Positions 1 to 11,731 of a DNA stretch of 64,000 nucleotides are shown piece after piece. The notes under the pieces were generated by a model. The model was given only the letters and a program-made list of their open reading frames with translations, had not been told where the DNA came from and made no database searches. Location: positions 930,001 to 994,000 of the forward strand of contig JALUTQ010000046.1 of the NCBI GenBank assembly GCA_032718865.1, written 5' to 3'. The translations under genes were made by a program, and so were the position numbers. The stretch's first letter is position 1. Every line of letters starts with the position of its first letter. The DNA is from Tilletia caries (taxonomy: Eukaryota > Basidiomycota > Exobasidiomycetes > Tilletiales > Tilletiaceae).

Positions 1-522
1 GCCGCCTGGTTAGTCTGGTCACACCAGACCGTCGACGCACGTGATGACAGGACTGATCCCGTGGTGACGGTCTGGACGCATTCGACCCATTTTACTTAGT
101 AAGTGTTTCGTCCGTGCGCAAATACACTGCTCTGATGCCTGGCAGCGCCGCGGAAGTGTTTCGTCCGTGCGCAAACACACACTGCTCTGGCGGCTCGGAG
201 CCTTTTTCCCTGACATGCTATGGACGCAAAGCAACACCACCAGCCCTGCTACTTATCGAACAGAGATCTGAAGCCTGGAGATGATTCTTACTGTGCCTGG
301 CTATGCTCTTGCGAAGTTACGTCTGCGTACGTGCGTGTCAAGTGGTGCGGTTGGTGTGCAAAGTTGGGCTTCGAGTGAAGTTGACTGCGAAATTTGCGAG
401 CACTTACCAACAAGATCGGGTCGAATGCGGCCAGACCGCCACCGCGGCGACAGTTCTGATAAGCGCGTGGAGGTGACTCTTTGATCACCGCCGGTCTGGT
501 GTGATCAGACTAGCCGCCTGGT
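1..522. mobile_element. Mutator-like MITE (non-autonomous, long TIRs, 10-bp TSD)
   Basis: The element proper is 11-512. Its left end (11 to about 104) and right end (about 401-512) are imperfect inverted copies. Both start TAGTCTGRTCACACCAGACC and later share a GACGGTCTGGNCGCATTCGACCC-like block; an indel makes the right arm longer. The 10-mer GCCGCCTGGT lies immediately outside both ends in direct orientation (1-10 and 513-522), as expected of a target site duplication. Long TIRs with a 9-10 bp duplication are typical of Mutator-like elements; the superfamily is therefore an inference. There is no transposase inside, so it would depend on an element elsewhere. It lies about 130 bases upstream of the next gene's start codon and could influence its promoter. 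Confidence 0.75.
101..190. repeat. Two-copy direct repeat inside the MITE
   Basis: About 34 bases beginning AAGTGTTTCGTCCGTGCGCA occur at 101-134 and again at 154-190, with small differences near the end of the unit. The copies are about 53 bases apart, just inside the left TIR. They may be subterminal transposase-binding repeats or simple internal duplication. Confidence 0.7.
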
Positions 523-655
523 GCGAGGATGACATGACGTTCCGCTCACTCACAGGCCACAGCCATCGCACAACGACAAGGACAGGGCACACAGAGTGAA
601 AGAGTGAGAGAGAGGCAGAGAGAGAGAGAGGGAGGTATCTGCTGCTACTCCCCCA

Positions 656-3173
656 ATGGTCCATCTCATGCTCCGCATCGGCGCCTCACGTGTTGGGTCT
701 GTGGTGCCATCCAGGTCCTTGTTCACAGCAGGATCACAATCACATCCTTCCTTCCATCACTCCTTCGATCGCAGCACAGCGCAGCCCTCAGGCCAGCAGC
801 GTCCCTATAGCACCCGCAGACCCTCTCCAAATCCCTACAATGACGATGAGGAGACCGACTTTCAGTCACCCTACCGCGCAAAATGCAAGACGGGCCAACG
901 ACGCACCTCCCCTCCGCCTCCTCCAAGAGAACAGCCGGAGACGATCATGTTCGACAAGCCAGCCATTCCCAATCCGGGCCTCACAGCAGAGAATCACGCC
1001 CGCTTCAGGAAGAATGCAAAGCGCGCTGCTATAGCTGGCGCAGGAATCCTCTCCGTCGTTGCCGTCTATGCCGCCTACAATACTGCTTATGCAGACGACG
1101 GCTCTTCCTCCGAAGCAGCTCCACCATCGACCTCAGGCTTCGCAGCAACCCCCACCAGTCCCAAAGACGCCATCATCGCTCTCCAACGGACAGCTGTCAT
1201 CACCTCTGCCGTCGTCCTTTGCATGCTCGACTACCGACGGACGATGAACCGCAAGTACGAGTCTAAACAGGACGAAGTCGAGCAACTTCGTCAGTGCCAT
1301 CTTCGATCCGCCCATCGCGTTTTACGCGCTCTTCAGCAAAACGGCGGTCTCTTCATCAAGCTCGGTCAGCATCTGAGCAGCATCATCCTCCTACCCCCCG
1401 AATGGACTCGCACTCTCACTCCCCTGCAGGATCAGAACAAGCCTACGCCCCTTAAAGACTTTGAGCCGACTTTTATCAAGGAGACCGGAATGACCTTTGA
1501 TGAAGCGTTTGAGTTTATCGACTCTAAACCCGTCGGTGTCGCTTCGCTCGCACAGGTACATCGCGCCATCGAGAGAAGAAGATCAGGCGAACCGGAAGTG
1601 GAAGGAGAGCCCATGGAGCTCGCCATCAAAATGCTCCACCCCAAGGTCGAGAAGTTCTCAGCCATCGATATGAAGACAGTCAATGTTCTCGTAGGCGTTG
1701 TGAAGCGAATCTTCCCAGAGTTCGAATTCACATGGTTGGCTGGTAAGTAGCGACGCGCCATGCACCGAGGCCATGCCGAGAAATTTGACTAACTGGGATG
1801 CATTTTACTTTCCCTCGATCGTAGAGGAGATGAACACAAATATGCCCCTCGAGCTTGACTTCCAACATGAAGCCTACAACGCTCTCCGCGCCAAGGCCGA
1901 CTTTGAGCAGTACCAAGTCACCTCATGCTATGTTCCCGCCGTCCGATGGGCCTTCAAGCGCAACATGGCCATCGAATTCATCCACGGCCGAAGACCGGAC
2001 GATCTCGATTTCCTTGCCAAACACAACATCGACAGGAATCGAGTCTCCCAGGAGCTCTCCCGCATCTTTGCTCAGATGGTCTATATCCACGGCTTCTTCC
2101 ATGCCGATCCGCACGGGGGTAATGTGCTTATCCAACCGGCTGCGCCGGGGAAACAACGGTCATGGTGGTCGTCGTGGGGCTCGGCAGATCGGCATCGGGC
2201 GAACAGGAAGGAGGACAACCAAAAGACTCCATACAACTTCCGCATCGTCCTACTCGATCATGGGCTGTACTACGAGCTTCCAAATGATCTGCGACTGTCG
2301 TATGCCCGGTTCTGGCTCTCGTTGCTCTCGAGGGGTACGCCGCAGGTGCAGGCGTCGCGACGGAAGTATGCGAAGGAGATTGCAAATATTGGGGACGATC
2401 TGTATCCCATTCTGGAGAGTGCTATCACCGGTCGGGCGGGGCTTGTGGGCAGTGACCCGAACAACCCGGATGGTGTCAAGGGGCGGCAGCGAGCGTCGAG
2501 TATATTGGAGATGCAGGGAGGCTCGGAGATGACTTCTGATGAGCAGGAACACATTCGCACGGTGAGTTTCTGGCTCCTTTCTCAAACGCGCGGTGAGGTG
2601 TGCTGAATCGCCAGTCTCATTCTTTTCATATTCCTGATTCCCTAGACGGTCATGCAGAAGGAAGGTCTCTTCCTCGACATTCTCTCCCTCTTGCGCGTCG
2701 TGCCCCGACCGATGCTCATGATTCTGAAGCTCAACGATCTCATGCGGTCCCTCGACGCGTCCTTGCACACCACCCACGGCTCGACGCGACCGTTCGTCAT
2801 CGCAGCGCGCTACTGCGCCCGAGCCGTCTGGGCCGAGGAGGGCACCACCCTCTTTTCCTCCGGCCACATCCACGTCCTCAGCACCGTCTGGTGGTCGCGT
2901 CTCCGAGATTCGTACGGGCCGTACGTGTACTTCAATTACGGACTCGCGCTCATTGAGGCCTTCTCCGATCTCTGGGCGGGGTGGTCGAACTTTGTTGCCT
3001 TCGGACGCGGGTTGGTCAAGGGTAGGGGCCGGTTAGACGTCGCGCGGTCGGAGGCTCGGGGCCAGGGGGAAGCGAGGAGAGCGAAGGAGGAAGGGGAGAG
3101 AGTGAGGGGAGAGATTGAGCGGGAGGGTCGGGAGGAGGAGGACGGGAAGGCGATGGCTTCGGTGCGAGGATAG
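656..3173 (+). CDS. MCP2: Mitochondrial ABC1/ADCK-family atypical kinase (MCP2/Cqd2, ADCK1-like)
   Basis: Exons 656-1742, 1825-2561 and 2646-3173 give 783 residues. The N-terminus is basic and Ser-rich, followed by a hydrophobic segment at about 124-147, which fits mitochondrial import and an inner-membrane anchor. UbiB/ABC1 kinase hallmarks follow: the KxGQ motif (IKLGQH, about 235), the Ala-rich loop (GVASLAQVHRA, about 294), the catalytic FHADPHGGN (about 453) and the DHG equivalent of DFG (LLDHGLYYEL). In yeast, MCP2/Cqd2 influences coenzyme Q distribution and mitochondrial lipid homeostasis; the role here is inferred from the family. The first intron (1743-1824) has branch site TGACTAAC and splicing restores WLAEEMNTNMPLELDF. 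The ATG at 656 follows a purine-rich (GA)n leader. The charged C-terminal tail after about residue 740 looks disordered. The ADCK1/MCP2 subgroup is favoured over COQ8, but only by eye. Confidence 0.88.
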
Positions 3174-6074
3174 AGACAGGTTGTGAGGATGATGGGATTT
3201 ATGGTTAAGGTTTGCACAGAACGCCGTTGATTACCTTCGATATTAATCCAGCCAAATTCCTTTCCGATGGTTTTTTGTTTGCCCAGATGCAATAATAATG
3301 CGGGGCCGCCTCGTGCGGGGCGGAGCCACAAGTAAGAGAGCTGCCGGGGCGTACATCATATACATACATGCTGTGTAATTGTGTAAGCTGGTGGACCTCC
3401 AATAATCCTGCCTCGAGCTCGTCAGTCTCAAGCCATCCTGCTCGAATACGCTGCTCGCTCGGTCTCTTTTCATCTCCACCTCTCGCCTGGCTTTTATTTG
3501 CCCAGTCCCTCGTTGAAATGCGGCGACTCACAGGCAAGGACGCAGGTATGTACGCAGGAACAAAAGCTCATTGACCTGGAGGCGCTGACCTCCGGCTGCC
3601 TTCTAACCCAGACTTCCCACGATACCTCCCTCGGGCTTAACGCTTCAGCTGGCACGTTCTTCTTGGCACCGTGGATGCCAGAGGGTCCGAGCATTGTGAG
3701 GCTCTGTCGAGATCTATCCTTTGATACAGCTAACCTTGTCCCGAAAAGACAAGAGAGCATCAGAGACAACAAGATTATAGAGAGTCAGAAGATCTTCAAG
3801 ACAGCAGACAAGGTTTGGACCAAAGAAGGTTCAAGTTGATGAGTTCATGCATGGTGGAAATGGCGTCCAACTTGTTTCGGCACCCAAATGGACACCGCGC
3901 GCCACGCGCCACGCAAGGCACGTAACCTTGTTCTGCGTTCGCATGTAACGTATAATGTACATACGTACGTCTTGCTTATTCTTCTTTTCGCACTCCACGC
4001 CTTCAGCCTTTACACCTTACAGGCTTACAGAGCGCTTGTGTGTCTATCTTATCATGCGATGACCTGCCTCGACGGCTCCTGCGGTCCGAGTTCGGAGCGC
4101 GGTGAAGCTACGGAGTGCGGACGTTCTCTCCATCAAATACATATCAGATCGTCACTGGTCGTGACGGTTCCGAGGTTCCGACTTCCTTCCACCAATCGAC
4201 GATCGACCGTGCCTGCAATCTGCATGTCATATCTATTAGCTATTCTACTAGTGTGACCTTTTCCAAGTCCCGGGACGACCTATACTCTACGAATTGCGAC
4301 ATGTACTACCTTTGCTCAGTTTGCATCGTAAATCTTATACACAAGGGAGAGCGGGAGAGGATGTATGGGCATAATCGCAGCATCGCTGGAAGGTTCGGCC
4401 GCCATAAACCTTAGCACTTAGCATTACCCAGAAGCATGGCCCGGTCAGCGTTCGATGCATTATCGCCTCTATCTGTTGAACGTCGTTGAAGCCTTGTAGC
4501 TTTGACGCTTGACGTCGGGATGGAGGGTGCCGAATCACGATTATCAAATAATGACAAACCGGTCAAGACGCAAGACGGCGGGAATGGAAGTCAGGGTCGG
4601 AAGGATGCTGCTGGAAACATCCGACCCGGGCTCACTCGCTTCATGCAGCGTGCTTCATCCTCATCACCCGATTCCGGCGTCTCAGGCTCAGTCTGATGCT
4701 CATCGCTCATCTCACATCTGTCGCTTCGTCGCTCTGCCTCGTAAGTCATACATATCCCACATCACTCTGTTGCTGGGTTGCGGGAGGCTCAAGACGGCGT
4801 GGCTTCTTGCTAATCGTCTCAGCAATCGGCGCCTTGCCTTCGATGTTTCCATCACGTATCGACTTAGCACGGGCAGATCAGCATGTGCGTCGGACGGGTC
4901 GGACGGGTCGGACGGGTCGGACGAACTGACGAACGCGATGCGTTCTTCCCTTTCTTCGGCTGGGCATGATCTCATCTCCAGTGCCACTTGCCTGTCATGT
5001 ATGCTGCATGCTGAGCACTGATTTGTTTGTTATACATACATAGTTTGTTTTCTTTTGTTGACGTTTCTTTTTCCTTATTCCTTTGTTTCAGCCCTGCGCG
5101 CGGCGGAGGCTTCACGCTGCGCCTTGCTCTCCCTCCACGAACCACCCAGCCGCTTCAACGCGTAACAAACGTCGGCAACAGCAAGAACAAAGGGCGAAAG
5201 AGGCTCAGCCATACTGGGCCACACGGCTCAGGCAGGAACAAGCAGACAGATGCAAAGTTCAATCACTGCTCCGGTTTCGCTCGGTCCCTGCCACTACAGC
5301 CGCGATGAGGAACAGCAACTCAATCATCTCAAAAAAAAAAATCCACGGCGACACGACAGCATATCGTGCTCGACCCAAGATAGTGGATCAATGCTAACAG
5401 TCGGCGTACGGCAGGCAGAGCGCGAGCAAGTTTTTATTTTTCTGCTTCTTGACTTCCCTTCTTCTTCACTCGGAGTTCGGACTGACCTCGATACCGTCGT
5501 GTTCATCGGTCGATGCATACTCGCTCACCCTCACTCTCTCAGCTCTCACTCGCACTCTGCACTCACTGCACACCTTCCTCACTTCCCCTTCTCTTCTCTC
5601 CTTCTCGCATCGCCGCATTCAACCTTACATACACTCGCAGGTCTCGTCCGCCCTCTAATACTCCACCTCCATAAGGCGCACCATCCTTACCCTTGCCCTT
5701 CCTAATATCGAATCGGCAGACAAACCGGGTACCGCCTCCTCGCTTCTACTTACTATTCACGGCCCTACCCTTTCAATCATCTGGTCGCCGAGGTCCAGCC
5801 TCCCTTTTGAAGGCCTGGTCGATTGCCTTTCTCTGGCCCACCCTACCATCCAGCGCAGCGGACAGTACAAGGCTGTCCAATTCGGCAATTTATTCGTCGC
5901 TTATTCGTCGCTCCTCAGCGCCTCAGCAGCCTCTAAACAGTGGTTTTACCTGCTGGCGTGTATGCTCGATTGGTTTAACGACTTCAAGGCGTTGAGAGAA
6001 GGACCGTTGAATCCCACAGGGACAAACTCAAACTAGCCAGCCCGCCTCCAATCGTCGCCTTCACAGCCCTTCAA
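3174..6074. other. Long intergenic region, no convincing gene
   Basis: About 2.9 kb holds only short open frames on both strands, none with a recognisable domain or good splice continuity. It contains a GTCGGACGG tandem repeat near 4885-4923, an A-run near 5331-5341 and strongly pyrimidine-rich sequence at about 5430-5760. The pyrimidine-rich part is probably the promoter and 5' leader of the gene starting at 6293. Confidence 0.6.
4885..4923. repeat. Minisatellite, GTCGGACGG-type unit
   Basis: Four near-perfect copies of a roughly 10-base unit (GGTCGGACGG) lie in tandem in the non-coding region. Confidence 0.8.
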
Positions 6075-6149
6075 GTAAGTTTGTCACAATCATTGCTTTC
6101 TTACGATTGGCCTCCTCCTTGCCCGCGCACAGCTGACCGCACCCAACAG
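6075..6149 (+). other. Likely 5'UTR intron
   Basis: A GTAAGT donor at 6075, a branch-like GCTGAC and an AACAG acceptor ending at 6149 form a 75-base intron of the size usual in this window. It lies in the leader of the small gene beginning at 6293. No coding frame crosses it. Confidence 0.45.
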
Positions 6150-6292
6150 GTGCTGCTCTATCTCGACCCAACGGCACCGCTACCCCCGACTTGTTTCCAC
6201 GAGTACAGACAAAGTGGAGCACCGAGTGACCAGCATCGCACGACAGACCAAGAACACCCAAAACTCAGACAAGCGCCCATCGTCGATGTCGC

Positions 6293-6634
6293 ATGTGCGT
6301 CTATCGCCGCCGTATCGTCCGCTGTGCTCACTGCGAGGAGAAGGTCATCGACGACCAGCGAGTGCTGCTCGAACGGTGCAACGACGCCTGGACCTCGGGC
6401 ACAGAACGCATCCACCCTATCTGCCTGAACTGGCGCTACGACGAGAATGTGGAGGACGAGGACGTAATCTCCGATGACGAGGTGTGTACACCGTGTTTCG
6501 ACAAGTTGAAGGAGGAGGCTGCGAAGGAGCGGGAACGGAGGGGCGAGCCGCCGATCGAGGAGGAAGAGGAGCCTGAAGGGAACGGGTCTGGCTCGAGTGG
6601 GAAAGAATACGACAGTGATGGGTACAGCATATAG
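6293..6634 (+). CDS. Small Cys-containing hypothetical protein (113 aa)
   Basis: A single open frame of 113 residues starts MCVYRRR and contains CAHC near residues 11-14 and CTPC near 66-69, a possible zinc-binding pair. An acidic, Glu/Ser-rich tail ends DSDGYSI. An M-C-x-Y start followed by spaced CxxC pairs recurs in small uncharacterised fungal proteins as I recall them; no function is known to me. The preceding kilobase is pyrimidine-rich with a good 5'UTR intron, which supports transcription. Non-random composition and the clear promoter make it more likely real than not. No operon-like or functional link to neighbours is visible. Confidence 0.55.
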   Translation: MCVYRRRIVRCAHCEEKVIDDQRVLLERCNDAWTSGTERIHPICLNWRYDENVEDEDVISDDEVCTPCFDKLKEEAAKERERRGEPPIEEEEEPEGNGSGSSGKEYDSDGYSI

Positions 6635-7959
6635 GGCAGGAATCAAGCAAAGGAGTAATCTTCCGGATCAAGGGCCATGCACCCTGTTCTCATAATTTGT
6701 GAGTCTGCAAGTTTCTATGTATGTCGGCGGGACCGTCGTTCACGCAGGAAGGATGAGATACTGACCAGTACCTTCCCTTTCTTTCTGCCGTGCACTCCAG
6801 ACATTCAAAATCCGTGGCTGGCACCTTCTGTTCGCACTTGCTTCCTCCCAGATTCACCTCGGCTCTTGCTGCTGAGATCCAAAAATACCCGTCATCGTCG
6901 TCGTCACATGATCGAATCCGGGCCTCGTCCGCTAGGACTAGGTGTGCATCGTCCTACAGTGCGTCTTGGACCACAAACTTCCCCAGTGTTCTGCACAGTC
7001 GCCGGCAGAGTGGTTTTCTGGGCGATCGAGGGGATGCGCTGCTGGCATTCAGCGAGGCTGTCACTTCCCGGTTCTTCCATGCCGATTCCACTAGGGCGTC
7101 TCCATCCAACAGCGCAGACAAAGGCTATCCGGCGTCATACGCGAACATAACGTTCTGAAACATGGGATCGGCGCTGGATAGACTTTCCGCGGGCACAAAC
7201 CATGTTTGCGTTAACGTTATTGCTGATTTCCCACGGGTGCATCATCCTTCCTGACCCGCCTCTCGATGCGAACGCTCCTTGACAAGCCGCATGGGCAGGG
7301 GCAGGTGTGAAAGGACATTTGCCGCGAGCAGCGTATCTAGCTTGCTTTTTTATCATCCGTAGCCTTTGAGCATTCGGGGAGAAGAAAGGCAAGGACATGT
7401 GAGAACTGGGAACGTTGTCAACTCCCTGTCAAGAGCAAAGTCAGGGGGGGCGGGCCAAATCTTGGCCGGCCGAATGATGGGAAAATCACGTGACCTGACG
7501 GCTGACGGCCGAACATGCGATAATCTACCGGTGAGGTCTTCGTCGATCTTTGCCGTCCCAGTTCCCACCCACGAACTTCGCCTCAAGGCTCAAACTCGCC
7601 CAAAGCTGGAAGCGGCGGCCTCGCTGTTCATCTCGACTACTCTGGATAATTCGCGGCCGGAGAACCGTCTGCTCGGGTCTGTGCTGTGTCTTCCCGGAAT
7701 TTTACATCTACTTCGCATCGCGCCAGGCGCTCACTTGCCCTCGGCCGAAGCTTTCAACCGGAGGGCTTCCCGACGAGGACGGAAAAGGCCGGGCCTCACT
7801 ATACCCCTCGGCTTCCTCCTCTGATTGCTGCAGAGAGATTGGACGAATAGAGCGTCTTCGCGTACTTCCAATCGTGGGCACTGTGCCCCATTTTCGGAAG
7901 GATCGGGACCAGGCTCGTTGCGGGCGGATCGACATTTACTCGAAGCAACTGGCCAGACC
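6635..7959. other. Intergenic region with ZAP1-like gene promoter and leader
   Basis: No convincing gene is seen in these 1.3 kb; open frames on the plus strand at 6677-7158 lack domain signal and splice support. The right half is likely the promoter and 5' leader of the zinc-finger gene at 7960. It carries a palindromic TCACGTGA (7486-7493), a bHLH/Cbf1-type E-box. I did not find a clear palindromic zinc-responsive element of the yeast type. Confidence 0.5.
7486..7493. promoter_or_regulatory. Palindromic E-box TCACGTGA
   Basis: A perfect 8-base palindrome containing CACGTG lies about 470 bases upstream of the zinc-finger gene start. CACGTG cores are bound by bHLH factors such as Cbf1. A single occurrence is weak evidence for function. 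Confidence 0.35.
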
Positions 7960-10900
7960 ATGACTGTCTTCTCTTTCGAACAAAGCGCGGGCACTGCACC
8001 TTCATCTTTCGCCTCGACCGCGATGGTGCAACCAGGCTCATGGCGGGAGGAGCCCGTTGCAGGACCGTCATCAAAGCCCTTGTCGAGCATAGACGAGCTC
8101 TTCGGCAATCAACATGTGTTCACCGGTCCCTCCCGCGAGCCTCAGCAGCAGACTCAGCAACAAAAACATCAGCAGCAGCAGCAGTTGTTCTCGGACATCT
8201 GTAAGGACTGTGATTTCAGCAAGGACTTGCAAGACCTTGTGAGTGTGTGAGCATCTCTCCTAATCCTTAGACACCTTTCTCTGATATATCGTGTGCCATG
8301 TTGCATCGTTCGCCAGATCGACTGTTGCTGCGCATCCCCAAGCGCATTCATCAACGCCTGTCCCGATGCGCAGGGCGATGCGTGCACATTTTTGCCCTTT
8401 CCAGATTGCTCCGGCTGTGCACACGCTCAAGCTGAACACCAAGGGCAGCACATGCACATTCAAGCGCACGGCCAGACGCTCTGCGCGTTTCCACCTGTCG
8501 TCCTTCCGCACACGTTACCTACTGTGCCAGAATGCACAGACTGTGTCGACGCGCAGGAAGACCATGTTCGGGCGCAAAGCAGTCTGGGTAGCACAACAGT
8601 GCAGACCGGGATGGCGAATGGATCGACAGCGTCGCAATGGCTTGAGAATCAGGCATGCAGTCCCACCACAGCTACCGAGTCTGGTCAGAAGTGTTCCTTT
8701 ACAGGGTGCCCTTTCATGGACTTCACGACACTCTATACAGCGTGTCAAGCCCCTCAGAGCGCGCCGACATACACTTTCACAGCTGCCACAGATGCGAACT
8801 CCTCGTCAAATGATGCGGCGGGATCTGCGTCTTCACTGCCCTCATCATCTTCGAACAGTCTTACAACTTCGACAGATTCTGCCTTGATGGCACCAGCCAT
8901 GTCAGACGTCCCGGACAAGCTTTTGGACGATACTCTCTGGCAACACATACTGAGAGCGCATTTCGACACAGACGCTCCCTCAGGAAGCTCTCGCGGAGTG
9001 GCATGTACGCAAACACATGCGCATCATCATCCTCTCGCGCTTCCGACTTCGAATCTCTCACAAGTAGCCGGAACTCATGAGCAGCTGTCCTTTGCAGCTA
9101 GTCAGCAGCAACATCAGCAAGTTGGCACCTCGTCGTACGCTCTGTCTGCACACAGCACTGGAGGCGGAAATTCGCAAACAACCGACAACTCTCAAGCTCA
9201 TCTCAATCAGTCTCTTCCGGTCCAACATTTCCACGCGCCAAACCAATCACTTGATTGTGGCTTCATCCATCCTCCTCTCTGCGGCAGCTTGAATGCTTGC
9301 TCGTCATTGGACCTCCCTTCGGCCAGAACGGACGCACAAATGGACAGTACGTTCTCGTTATTCCCGACCGGAACCATTAATGCATCACGGATGGGCCAAG
9401 TGTGCGGCCTAAATGGTGTTGGCTCGGACGCTTCCAGTATGGCGCGCTTCTTCAGTCACCTTTGGCCACAGGTACAGTGCAATACGTGCACCGAAACAAA
9501 TTGCGTCCCGGAGACAGGTCCCAGCGCAAGTGAGACCTCGAACATGCTCAACTGCCCGGGACATGCTAGTGCTCACTGCAGCACAAGCGGCGTGAATGCT
9601 CACTTCCTATCGTTCTGCGATACCGCCGACGTCAGTCAGCCGTGTACCGACCGAACGCATCTTCCCTCGATCAATGTTGGAGATCGCGACGTAACCAGCA
9701 GACCCAACAGTCGAAAACGCCCAGCCTCCCAAATGCTTCAAATGGCGTTCAACACTAATTTTCCGACCTGCCCAATTGAGACTTTACAGACTGTCAATTG
9801 TTCTGGATGCACAACGATCAATCCGACGCTCGGAAGCGGGCTTTTGGATGCGAATACGTTGCTACAGGCCTGCTCAATACCGGATTGTGCGCCTGGATTC
9901 GGTCTGAACGAGAATTTCCAATGCTGTCCTCTGGATTCGTACAACCCGTTGTGCCACCGTGGCTATGCTGGAGGAGATTTCCATTCCACTTCTACGATCG
10001 TCGGCTTGGATACGTGCTGCGAGGGCTTAATCCTCGGCCAGCCACACGTCCGCCCTTGCAAGAGGCTCTGCTTGGCCGAATCAAGTAGCGTAGCTGCAAC
10101 TGGCTTGGCCAGTCCCAGTCTAGCTTCGGTTGTCAGTAGCCTACCGAGCGGCCTTGGTCCGTCTTCTCCCTCCAGTGGAGGAGATACCCTTACTGCCACG
10201 GACAGCACGCTTCCCTCGCCGACGCACCCTGGCCTTCGCGCCTTTGGTTCTTTGCCTGACTCGGAGGGGGAGGAGGACGAGGCTGGTTCCGTAATTGGAG
10301 CGGGTGGGATCGACTTGCGAAATGATGCGGCTGCAACGGCGGCGGCGGCACTTCTGGCAAGAGGACTACGGAGCAAGAAACAGAGTCGATCTGCCCTACT
10401 GGCCCCGAAGAGCGTGGTCCAAACTTCGAGACAGCCCCGACCACCGGATTCGACAGAAAGCGCCGCCTCCGAAGAAGAAGGCGTAGAGAGCGATGTGCAC
10501 GTGTGTCAATGGGAGGATTGCCATGCACAGTTCGCCAGCTCTGCTGAGCTGACGACGCACTTGACGGAGGCGCATGTCGGATCCGGAAAATCTGAATATG
10601 TGTGTCACTGGGAAGGTTGTGAGCGCAATGGTCGAGTGTTTGCGCAACGGCAGAAGCTTTGTCGCCATTTGCAGAGTCATACTGGTGAGTAGTCTCCTGC
10701 TGGTATGCGTAGCCGGTTCCCTGTGTCTGTTGCTAACCGCTCCCTCCGGGTTCCGTGTTCCGCGCAGGGGATCGTCCGCATCAATGCTCCATCTGCCAGA
10801 AACGTTTCACGGAGGCCACTACCCTAAGCCAGCATATTCGTGCTGCGCACACGACGGAGCGGCCATACAAGTGCGATTTTCCCGGTTGCAACAAGGCATT

Positions 10901-11254
10901 TAGTGTCGCAGGTAGTCTCACGATCCATAAGCGGACGCACTCGGGCGAGAAGCCGTTCAAGTGTCCGTTTGAAGGCTGTGATAAAGCCTTCGCGGAGTCC
11001 AGCAATCTGTCCAAGCATGTGAGTTGCCTTCATGATTCGCTTCCCCATACGTCGATGATGGAGCCCCGCTGACGACGATCTCCAAACAGGTCCGTGTCCA
11101 CACGGGCGCTCGACCGTTCATATGCTCTGAGTGCGGCCACGGATTCGCGCGGCCGGACGGGCTGGAGAGGCATAAAAAAGTGCATCGCCGGCAGCGCGAA
11201 AAGGAGGCTCAAGAGCAGCAGGAAGAAGGAGAGGCGGTGGAAGCGGCGTCATGA
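7960..11254 (+). CDS. ZAP1: ZAP1-like zinc-responsive C2H2 transcription activator
   Basis: Exons 7960-8238, 8317-10684, 10768-11018 and 11090-11254 encode 1020 residues. Six C2H2 fingers occupy about 820-1000. The first two have the WxxC spacing of Zap1 (CQWEDC and CHWEGC), and the block [12 protein letters not shown] with [11 protein letters not shown] closely matches the Zap1 finger pair used for zinc sensing. The last four form a canonical DNA-binding array with TGEKP-type linkers. The roughly 800-residue N-terminal part is strikingly rich in Cys and His, scattered as CxxC and CC pairs between Ser/Gln-rich stretches, as expected of a zinc-repressed activation domain. Zap1 switches on zinc uptake genes when zinc is scarce; that role is inferred here. 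Finger three resumes exactly across the intron at 10685-10767. A generic C2H2 factor is the alternative, but the paired-finger signature argues against it. Confidence 0.85.
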
Positions 11255-11731
11255 GTCGCGGTCCTGGCGACTTCGGGGCTGAATGGTCTGATCTCGCTTG
11301 CCAACTTTCTCTTCCTTTGTCTTCTCTAGCACGTCGAACTTTTTACGCATAGACACTTTGACCGCGACGTGCACGGCTCTCCCGCTGTCGAGATCGACAG
11401 GTTCAAGTGGATCAAGTGGATCCTGCCGACCCGAAATGAGATCTGCAATTTCACGTTCCTAAGGCTTAAGTATGTGTACCGCTTGACCGTCTCCGTTCGT
11501 CGATCGCGTCAAGGTGAGGCGAAAGCGCCGAAGGGAAAGGCTCAACCCCGCCTGGAGCTGACTGTCTCCCTCTCCTCTTCTGCTTTCAACTTATAGTGGG
11601 CCATCGTCGCCGTGTCTGCAAGCGTTTTCTTCATATTTCACGGAAACTCGCTGAGCGCTGAGTCCTTCTTCGCCTTCTTCTTCTTTCCTCTTCTGGCGCA
11701 GAAAGATTCAAATGTTTCGCCCTCGTTCCCT
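11255..11731. other. 3' flank of ZAP1-like gene
   Basis: No gene is seen. A 26-base segment (about 11684-11710, TTTCCTCTTCTGGCGCAGAA) recurs in diverged form at 12185-12210, on the other side of the MITE. Confidence 0.5.

Noticed and set aside
3888..4256. 122-codon plus-strand frame with a hydrophobic stretch
   Set aside because: No domain, no promoter or splice support, and competing frames of similar length; consistent with chance in a long non-coding region.
6677..7158. Two overlapping plus-strand frames of 120-157 codons
   Set aside because: Composition is like non-coding sequence, the frames overlap each other, and neither shows a family motif.
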